Assembly (NCBI GenBank): GCA_944329545.1
Contig: CALVIK010000002.1
Span: 1-18,108, forward strand
Length of the DNA: 18,108 nt
Source of the DNA: an uncultured Bacilli bacterium
GTDB lineage: Bacteria; Bacillota_I; Bacilli_A; RF39; UBA660
Direction: 5' to 3'
Position numbers and translations under genes: made by a program. Position 1 is the stretch's first letter. Each line of letters begins with the position of its first letter. The notes below the pieces were generated by a model. It worked only from the letters and a program-made list of their open reading frames with translations, was not told the origin of the DNA and did no database searches. Of the stretch, positions 13,109-18,108 are shown in pieces.

Positions 13109-13789
13109 ATGAAGTCTAATCATATAGTTTATGCCATACTAGTATTTGGTGTTTTAGTAGCAATTACTTCGCCACACCTTATAAATATGGCGCTTCAAAA
13201 TAAAGATACTACTTATGAAATGGCTGGTGAAGAATTTACTACTTCTACTGAATATAATGCTGATTTGGCGGCCGCTATTCCCGTATCTAATGAACAAGTA
13301 ACTATAGTTGAAGAAAAAGCCCCTGAAGAAGTAGAACCGTTAGAGGAAGAAACTAATGTCCCAACACAAGAAGTTTTGCCAGATCCTATTATTTATGATG
13401 GTTTAACGATGGATGCTTTAACCGCTAAATTAAATAGAGTACTTCGCAGTAATTTGTCAGGAACTGGTAATTTCTTTGCTAAATATGCGATTGATTATGG
13501 CGTTGATCCATATATTGCTGTTGCTATTAGTTTACATGAAACTGGCTGTAATGGTACTTGTAGTAGTGCTGTTAGAGACCATAACAATGTTGGTGGAATG
13601 CGTAGTGGTGGCGGTTTGATTCATTTTTCTACTTTAGAAGAAGGAATTAAAAGTTATGTATATAATTTAAAGAAAAATTATTATGATTGTGGACTTACGA
13701 CTTTACAGCAAATTAATACTAAATATGCTGCTAGTAAAACTTGGGCTAGCCAAGTTGAAAGGTATGTAAACATGATAAAAGCCGCTTAA
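13109..13789 (+). CDS. Membrane-anchored glucosaminidase/lysozyme-like hydrolase, copy 2
   Basis: This 226-residue protein starts at ATG 13109 after AGGAG (13097-13101). An N-terminal membrane anchor (about 6-28) is followed by a long acidic, Pro/Glu-rich stalk (about 40-92) in place of copy 1's coiled coil, then the same catalytic domain: likely Glu134 in SLHETGC, NNVGGMRSG (139-147) and KYAASKTWASQV near the end. It is a paralogue of the preceding gene, and the two share an identical 28-base DNA segment near their 3' ends. Of copy 1's cysteines, those near the active site are Cys137 and Cys141; the other two are lost. It is probably an extracytoplasmic peptidoglycan hydrolase with a different stalk, and so a different reach or timing. 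Own promoter and terminator. Confidence 0.85.
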   Translation: MKSNHIVYAILVFGVLVAITSPHLINMALQNKDTTYEMAGEEFTTSTEYNADLAAAIPVSNEQVTIVEEKAPEEVEPLEEETNVPTQEVLPDPIIYDGLTMDALTAKLNRVLRSNLSGTGNFFAKYAIDYGVDPYIAVAISLHETGCNGTCSSAVRDHNNVGGMRSGGGLIHFSTLEEGIKSYVYNLKKNYYDCGLTTLQQINTKYAASKTWASQVERYVNMIKAA

Positions 13790-13798
13790 GGCTTTTTT
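13777..13798 (+). terminator. Intrinsic terminator of copy 2
   Basis: AAAAGCC (13777-13783) pairs with GGCTTTT (13790-13796) around a 6-base loop, followed by TT. The stop codon TAA (13787-13789) lies in the loop. Confidence 0.85.
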
Positions 13799-13801
13799 GT
13801 A

Positions 13802-13830
13802 TTGTATATTTTTATAAAAACCTTTATAAT
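13802..13830 (+). promoter_or_regulatory. Promoter of the helical orphan gene
   Basis: TTGTAT (13802-13807), a 17-bp spacer, TATAAT (13825-13830), placed directly after the preceding terminator. Confidence 0.78.
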
Positions 13831-13851
13831 ATAAGTGCAGGAGGAAAATCT

Positions 13852-14823
13852 ATGGATGAACAAATTAAATTTTTAAATAACTTTATACTTATTGAAGAAC
13901 AATTATATGATGTGTATCAAAAATTAAAAGAAATCGAAATAGCGGGAAATAATGAAAATATAGCTTTATTAAAAGAATTGAATGATTTATACGAAGCAGA
14001 GAAAAAAATAATTAATACGATTCCCAATGACTTAGATGAGGTAAGTGCTTTGCAGTTAGTCCTTTTTCTAACGCCTGATAAGCTTTCTTATAGTGTTTTA
14101 GAAGAAAAGCAAGCTTATATTGAATTGCGAATGATGAGCCATTTAGAGCATTTAGCGGAGATTTTAGAAGCAAAAGAGGAATTATATGATGAGGAGGATG
14201 ATTATGATATTGATAGACCAACTTTAAATACTACTGTCGAACAAGAAGTTAGTAAAAATTTTGCGATTGAATTTTATAAGCGCTTACAAAATCGTATTGA
14301 TAATGCCTCTCAAGATAAAGATGCTTTAATAAATGAAAAATATGATATGTTATACACTTTACCTTTATTAAATAGTGAAGCTTTGTGTACTGGTTTTACT
14401 TTTCAAGATAGTATTATTGCAGACAGCGCTATTGTTGCCAGTAATTTAGGAATTACGCAAACAATTTATGAAATAGAATATTTACTTTATATGCGGGAAA
14501 TGGTATATGATACTATTGAAAAGCTTGCTATTTTAGAAAGAGCTGAAACCGATTTATCACAAAAACGCGTAGATTTTAAAATTGAAGATTTACACTTAGA
14601 AATTGCTTTGTCGTATTTTGGTTTTGTTAATTTATATAATTTAAAAGAAAAAACTTTAAAAAATTTAGAAGCTAAAGGTATGAAAAATAGTGCTACTTAT
14701 TTTATTGTTCAAACTAACTTTGATGAAGCCATTAAATTTGCTTGTAATTATCCAAGAAAATTAAAAACAAAACCTCATATCAAAACTATAGAACCGGGAG
14801 TTATTCGCGTTGAAGCCAGTTAA
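13852..14823 (+). CDS. Hypothetical alpha-helical cytoplasmic protein
   Basis: This 323-residue protein starts at ATG 13852 after CAGGAGGA, a strong site. I do not recognise a family. It is rich in Leu, Glu, Lys and Ile, with heptad-like stretches throughout, no signal peptide and no membrane segment. An acidic patch (EELYDEEDDYDID, about 109-121) separates an N-terminal helical half from a C-terminal half. The end (about 305-323) turns basic, then strand-like (IKTIEPGVIRVEAS). It has its own near-consensus promoter and terminator, so it is an independent gene lying between the wall hydrolases and the prenyl synthase operon. The composition suggests a structural or scaffold protein rather than an enzyme. 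That is inference only. Confidence 0.8.
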   Translation: MDEQIKFLNNFILIEEQLYDVYQKLKEIEIAGNNENIALLKELNDLYEAEKKIINTIPNDLDEVSALQLVLFLTPDKLSYSVLEEKQAYIELRMMSHLEHLAEILEAKEELYDEEDDYDIDRPTLNTTVEQEVSKNFAIEFYKRLQNRIDNASQDKDALINEKYDMLYTLPLLNSEALCTGFTFQDSIIADSAIVASNLGITQTIYEIEYLLYMREMVYDTIEKLAILERAETDLSQKRVDFKIEDLHLEIALSYFGFVNLYNLKEKTLKNLEAKGMKNSATYFIVQTNFDEAIKFACNYPRKLKTKPHIKTIEPGVIRVEAS

Positions 14824-14833
14824 GGCTTTTTTT
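14813..14833 (+). terminator. Intrinsic terminator of the helical orphan gene
   Basis: AAGCC (14813-14817) pairs with GGCTT (14824-14828) around a 6-base loop, followed by a T-run to 14833. The stop codon TAA (14821-14823) lies in the loop. Confidence 0.78.
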
Positions 14834-14835
14834 CG

Positions 14836-14864
14836 TTGTTAAAAAAAATATATTGTGTTAAAAT
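14836..14864 (+). promoter_or_regulatory. Promoter of the prenyl synthase/lipoprotein/bactofilin operon
   Basis: TTGTTA (14836-14841), a 17-bp spacer, TAAAAT (14859-14864) with TGT directly upstream (extended -10). Confidence 0.7.
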
Positions 14865-14882
14865 ATTATTAGGGAGAAGAGT

Positions 14883-15923
14883 ATGGAACGATATTTAAGT
14901 GAATTTAATAAATATTACAAACAAGTAAAAGAAAAATGTACTTTGGTCATGCAAGAATATAATGATAATTTAAAAAATATTCAAGACAATGATATTGTTA
15001 AAAAAGCTATTGATAATTTTACTTATTTAAATAGTGATGGCAAATTCCTAAGGGCATCTTTAATTGCTTTAGGTTATCAAAGTATTAGAAAAGATGATGC
15101 TTATTTACCATTAGCGTTAGCGTTAGAAATATTTCAAACATCAGTGTTAATTCATGATGATATTATTGATAAAGCTACTAAAAGAAGAGGAAAAACCACG
15201 ATTCCTCTTTTATATCAAAAAGAATATAATTTAAAAAATATTCAAGACATTTCTAATTCCATGGCTATTTGTACTGGTGATTTGGGCTTTTTCTTAGCTA
15301 ATCAACTGTTACTTGAAAAATATCAAAATAATACGAACTTAGCTAAAGTACTTACTTATTATAATGAAATTGTTATTAAAACAATTAAAGGGGAAATGAT
15401 TGATGTCTTCTTACCATTTAAAGAAGAAAACAAATTAACTACTTCTAATTTAGAAAACAATATTATTCAAATTTATACTTTAAAAACAGCGTGGTATACA
15501 GTTATTGGTCCATTTTGCCTTGGTTTAACATTAGCGGGAGCTCCTTCTAATTTAATAAAAAAATATGAAGACATTTTATTAAATGTTGGTATTGCTTTTC
15601 AAATAAAAGATGATTTATTAGGTGTTTTTAGTACAGAAGATGTAATTGGTAAAACTTCCTCAGATGTTAAAGAATTTAAACAAACACTTTTATATAGTTA
15701 TACGATAAATACTAAATATAAAGAAGAACTCTTAAAATATTATGGGACAGATAATATAAAAAAAGTTCAAGAAATTTTTGTTAAATCTGGCGCTAAAAAA
15801 TATGTAGAAACAAAAATGCATGAATATTTTCAGCAAGCTAAAAACGAACTTAAAGATATTAAAAAAAGTGAAACTAATATCTTGTTAGGCTTTATAGAAT
15901 ATTTAGAGCAAAGAGAAAAGTAG
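14883..15923 (+). CDS. Trans-polyprenyl diphosphate synthase, long-chain type
   Basis: This 346-residue enzyme condenses isopentenyl diphosphate with an allylic primer. The motifs of the family are in order: GKFLR (53-57), the first Asp-rich motif DDIID (92-96) followed by RRGK, TGDLGFFLAN (131-140), GEMID (180-184), Lys201-Thr202 and the second Asp-rich motif KDDLLG (242-247) after AFQ. The first motif is the short DDxxD form, and the residue five before it is the small Ser87. In this family both features favour longer products over farnesyl or geranylgeranyl diphosphate. It would supply a quinone side chain or another polyprenyl lipid; chain length cannot be read exactly. The start ATG follows GGGAGAAG. 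A lipoprotein gene begins seven bases after the stop, in one operon. Confidence 0.92.
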   Translation: MERYLSEFNKYYKQVKEKCTLVMQEYNDNLKNIQDNDIVKKAIDNFTYLNSDGKFLRASLIALGYQSIRKDDAYLPLALALEIFQTSVLIHDDIIDKATKRRGKTTIPLLYQKEYNLKNIQDISNSMAICTGDLGFFLANQLLLEKYQNNTNLAKVLTYYNEIVIKTIKGEMIDVFLPFKEENKLTTSNLENNIIQIYTLKTAWYTVIGPFCLGLTLAGAPSNLIKKYEDILLNVGIAFQIKDDLLGVFSTEDVIGKTSSDVKEFKQTLLYSYTINTKYKEELLKYYGTDNIKKVQEIFVKSGAKKYVETKMHEYFQQAKNELKDIKKSETNILLGFIEYLEQREK

Positions 15924-15930
15924 GTGGACT

Positions 15931-16515
15931 ATGAAAAAAATATTTTTAATATTTTTAGTGCTGCTAATAACTGGTTGCTCTAGTACTAGTGAAGTCAAAA
16001 ATCCTAATGGCTCTTCTTTAACTTATAAGTATTTTTCACAAGAAAACTATCAAGGAAGTAAATACAATTTAAGATTGAAAAATGATAATAGCGTACTTGT
16101 GGCTATTAAAGATGGTGATAATTTTTATTATAATATAAGTGGTGGCTTTAATTTAACAATAATTGAAAAAAATGGCTACCGTTATCAATTTGATATGATT
16201 AATAAAATTTATAATGCAGAATCGATTATTACTAAAGAAAATTATATGGAAGGCATTTTACCAGCTGATATGAAAAAATTAAAAAAACAAAATTATCAAA
16301 CTGGTAAAGAAAAAATAAATGGCCATAAATATACTTTTGAAACATATAAATATGATAAAGGAAAAACTACTTACTATTTTGATGATAAAAAATTAAAATA
16401 TATTAAAAAACAAACGAAAGAAGAAAATTTATTATACGAAGTATTAAGTTTTTCTTTAAAAGTAAAAAGCAAAGATTTTGACATTCCTAAAGGATATACT
16501 GAAATAACTTATTAA
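15931..16515 (+). CDS. Putative lipoprotein
   Basis: This 194-residue protein has a classic lipoprotein signal: MKK, a hydrophobic core, and the lipobox LITGC with Cys16 as the predicted lipid-modified residue, so it should be anchored to the outer face of the membrane. The mature part is basic and strand-rich, with alternating aromatic/charged residues (for example TYYFDDKKLKYIKK, about 151-164), loosely reminiscent of LolA-like or DUF4412-like beta folds. No confident family. The binding site AGGTGG lies between the prenyl synthase stop and this ATG. The exported bactofilin-like gene follows after 13 bases, so the products probably work at the same envelope site or share expression. Confidence 0.85.
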   Translation: MKKIFLIFLVLLITGCSSTSEVKNPNGSSLTYKYFSQENYQGSKYNLRLKNDNSVLVAIKDGDNFYYNISGGFNLTIIEKNGYRYQFDMINKIYNAESIITKENYMEGILPADMKKLKKQNYQTGKEKINGHKYTFETYKYDKGKTTYYFDDKKLKYIKKQTKEENLLYEVLSFSLKVKSKDFDIPKGYTEITY

Positions 16516-16528
16516 AAGAGGTGAAAAA

Positions 16529-17599
16529 ATGAAAAAGTTAAGTAAAATTTTATTGATTGTTTTATTATTTATGATTTGTCCAGTTGTTAACGCTGAGACC
16601 ATTGAACACTTTTATTCTAAAGCTAGTGAAGAAATTGTTTTAGAAGATGACGCTAATGCATCGGTCGCTTTAGCTGCAACTAGTATTGAAGCTAATAGTA
16701 AAATTAAAGGTATTGGCGCTTTAATCGGTGAAGAAGTTAAATTTTCTGGGACAGCAGATTATGCGGCTATTGTTGGTAACAAAGTTACAATAGATGGCAC
16801 TATTAACAATGATGCTTTTATTGCCGGAACTATTGTTAATATTAATAATAAAGCTAATTTAAATCGTGATATTGTTATTGTTGGTAGTGAAGTGAATTTA
16901 AGTGGTAATTTTTCTCGTAATATTAGCGTTTATGCTGATGTTGTTAATGTGAAAAATGCCAATGTTAATGGTAATTTAAAAATAAAAGCCAGTTCGTTAA
17001 AAATAGAAAGCACGAAAGTAGCTGGAACGCTTTATTATCCAAAAGATGCGAAAGTCGAAATAAATAAAGATGTTAATATTAATAAGACTGAAAAAACGGC
17101 AGCTATCAATCAAGATGCGAACACTTATTTAAGCTTAGTTTCTAGTAAAATTTGGTCATTTGCCTGTATGGCTTTAATATTTGCCTTTATGTGTTTAATA
17201 TTACCTAAAGTATTTACGAAAATAAATGATAAATATGAAAAAATGGATGGTAATAAAACTATTGAAGTATTTACTAAAGGTCTTGTAATTATTGTCTTAG
17301 TGCCAATTATTAGTATTATGTTATTGATGACAGCTATAGGTATCCCTTTAGCAATTATTGCTTTAGTTTTATATGGTGTAGCTATTTATCTATCAACTAT
17401 TTTTACTGCTTATTTATTAGGTTACAAAGTATGGCAAAAATTCTTTAAAAAAGATATGAATATGCTAGTAATTGGTTTGCTTGGTTTAATGATTTTATTA
17501 GTTTTAAATATTATTCCGGGTATTAATTATTTAGTAGCAATTATTACTGTTTTAATTGGTTTAGGTTTAATATTTGATTGTATTAAAAATTCTAAATAA
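16529..17599 (+). CDS. Exported bactofilin-like protein with C-terminal membrane helices
   Basis: This 356-residue protein opens with a signal peptide (hydrophobic 5-20, likely cleaved after VNA at 20-22). Residues about 35-175 form a right-handed beta-helix-like region with short repeating strands rich in Ala, Val, Ile, Asn and Gly (for example KVTIDGTINNDAFIAGTIVNI), as in polymer-forming cytoskeletal (bactofilin-type) proteins. After a linker come about four to five membrane helices from about 205 to 352, including GLVIIVLVPIISIMLLMTAIG and VIGLLGLMILLVLNIIPG. The beta-helix is predicted outside the membrane, unlike cytoplasmic classical bactofilins. The binding site AGAGGTGA precedes the ATG. 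It is the last gene of the operon and is followed by a strong bidirectional terminator. Likely role: an envelope scaffold or shape protein. That role is inference. Confidence 0.85.
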   Translation: MKKLSKILLIVLLFMICPVVNAETIEHFYSKASEEIVLEDDANASVALAATSIEANSKIKGIGALIGEEVKFSGTADYAAIVGNKVTIDGTINNDAFIAGTIVNINNKANLNRDIVIVGSEVNLSGNFSRNISVYADVVNVKNANVNGNLKIKASSLKIESTKVAGTLYYPKDAKVEINKDVNINKTEKTAAINQDANTYLSLVSSKIWSFACMALIFAFMCLILPKVFTKINDKYEKMDGNKTIEVFTKGLVIIVLVPIISIMLLMTAIGIPLAIIALVLYGVAIYLSTIFTAYLLGYKVWQKFFKKDMNMLVIGLLGLMILLVLNIIPGINYLVAIITVLIGLGLIFDCIKNSK

Positions 17600-17602
17600 T
17601 GA

Positions 17603-17646
17603 AAAAATCTCGTTTAAAATAGATATACCTATAAAACGAGATTTTT
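17603..17646. terminator. Bidirectional intrinsic terminator
   Basis: A perfect 13-bp stem joins 17603-17615 (AAAAATCTCGTTT) to 17634-17646 (AAACGAGATTTTT), with an 18-base loop. T-rich tails occur on both strands. It serves the bactofilin-like operon (+) and the XRE regulator (-), whose stop codon (17647-17645) lies at the stem edge. Confidence 0.9.
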
Positions 17647-17878
17647 ATTTATTAAAGAATTTTTTTATATCAATTTCTAAAACATCAGCAATTCTACCTA
17701 AAGTAGCTAAACTAAAAGATTTTCTTCTTTTTAAAGATTCTATTTCTGCAATATAGTCTACTGAAAGTTCACATTCATCAGCTAATTTTTGCTGTGTATA
17801 TTTTTTTTCTTTACGATATTTTTTAATATTTATTCTAACAATATCGTAATAGTAATCATCATTATGTTTTAGGGCCAT
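17645..17878 (-). CDS. XRE-family HTH transcriptional regulator
   Basis: This 77-residue protein starts at ATG 17878-17876 (MALKHND); the in-frame TTG further upstream overlaps the GGAGGT binding site and is rejected. The single domain is a Cro/C1-type helix-turn-helix: an IKKYRKEKKYTQQKLADECE helix pair (about 23-42), recognition helix SVDYIAEIESLKRR (44-57), then LATLGRIADVLEIDIKKFF closing the five-helix bundle. There is no sensor domain, so it resembles small stand-alone regulators. It is divergent from the partial membrane-anchored gene at 18004 and may control it or itself from the shared 125-base gap. That target is inference. Confidence 0.9.
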   Translation of the reverse strand: MALKHNDDYYYDIVRINIKKYRKEKKYTQQKLADECELSVDYIAEIESLKRRKSFSLATLGRIADVLEIDIKKFFNK

Positions 17879-18003
17879 AAGTACTACCTCCAATTATATT
17901 TTCTCATTTTTAAAAAAATATTTTTATGGGCTTATAGCACTAGTTTTTTATCAAAAAATATGTTAAAATGAAAAAGAATAAGAAACTAAAGGAGGAAATT
18001 GTA
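17879..18003. promoter_or_regulatory. Divergent intergenic region with two promoters
   Basis: Minus strand: TATAAT at 17898-17893 with no good -35, then GGAGGT before the regulator start. Plus strand: TAAAAT (17964-17969) with TGT upstream (extended -10), a poor -35 (TAGTTT, 17941-17946), then AAAGGAGG (17988-17995) eight bases before the ATG at 18004. A 12-bp AT-only palindrome AAAAATATTTTT (17914-17925) lies between them and might bind the regulator, though it is low in complexity. Confidence 0.5.
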
Positions 18004-18108
18004 ATGCATACAATGAGTAGAAGAAGAAAAAATAATATCATAATAGCGTGTTTATGCGGAGTATTAGTATTAATGGGAGTGGGTTATGCAATATTTAATG
18101 CGCAGCTA
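18004..18108 (+). CDS. N-terminus of a membrane-anchored or exported protein (partial)
   Basis: Thirty-five residues are visible before the window ends. ATG 18004 follows a strong AAAGGAGG. A basic start (MHTMSRRRKNN) is followed by one hydrophobic helix (IIIACLCGVLVLMGVGYAIF) and NAQL. This arginine-rich start with a GVGYAIF-type end is common at the head of surface proteins of gut Bacilli and RF39-like genomes, which often carry repeats or a sorting signal further on. Function cannot be told from the fragment. It is divergently placed from the small XRE regulator. Confidence 0.75.
   Translation, partial: MHTMSRRRKNNIIIACLCGVLVLMGVGYAIFNAQL

Noticed and set aside
1..18108. Mycoplasma-type genetic code (TGA = Trp)
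   Set aside because: TGA is the natural stop of two genes at ATGA junctions (3781-3783, 5100-5102), and conserved Trp residues use TGG.

Overview
The window is strongly AT-rich with short intergenic gaps. It uses the standard bacterial code: TGA ends the FAD oxidoreductase and the cysteine-peptidase-like gene, so the Mycoplasma code is excluded. Good AGGAGG/AGGTGA ribosome binding sites, TTGACA/TATAAT promoters (many with an extended TGnTATAAT -10), HrcA/CIRCE heat-shock sites, a sortase and a lipobox protein point to a low-GC Gram-positive bacterium. Desulfoferrodoxin points to an anaerobe. The overall look fits an uncultured gut-type member of Bacilli/Erysipelotrichia or the RF39-like relatives of Mollicutes. 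That placement is inference.

Left part (1-5614): an AAA ATPase with a DUF4143 tail sits behind an array of 32-bp direct repeats. Next is a PF00882-like (zinc-dependent phospholipase C type) protein. A tightly packed run follows: a COG2509-type FAD oxidoreductase overlapping a two-iron superoxide reductase (ATGA overlap), then a 134-residue orphan. A second coupled pair joins a protein with a papain/transglutaminase-like Cys-His-Asp pattern to a DUF1003 membrane protein.

Middle part (5615-10690): a heat-shock block. htpG (+) and clpB (-) each have a strong promoter whose TTGACA lies inside a CIRCE operator, so both are predicted HrcA targets. A soluble GT2 glycosyltransferase (-) lies between them. 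ClpB lacks its N-terminal domain.

Right part (10690-18108): mainly cell envelope. It holds a sortase whose usual catalytic Arg is not evident, a polytopic membrane protein whose reading frame is broken at an A7 run, two tandem membrane-anchored glucosaminidase/lysozyme-like paralogues, a helical orphan, a long-chain-type polyprenyl diphosphate synthase, a lipoprotein, and an exported bactofilin-like protein with membrane segments. A small XRE regulator is divergent from the start of a membrane-anchored protein cut by the window edge.

Most genes or operons have their own promoter and a compact intrinsic terminator, and the terminator often contains the stop codon of the gene it ends. I saw no tRNA, rRNA, CRISPR, IS element or prophage. 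No stretch over 300 bases lacks a gene. The most notable points are the frame break at 11345-11351, the repeat array before the DUF4143 gene, htpG under CIRCE control, and the coupled FAD oxidoreductase/superoxide reductase pair.
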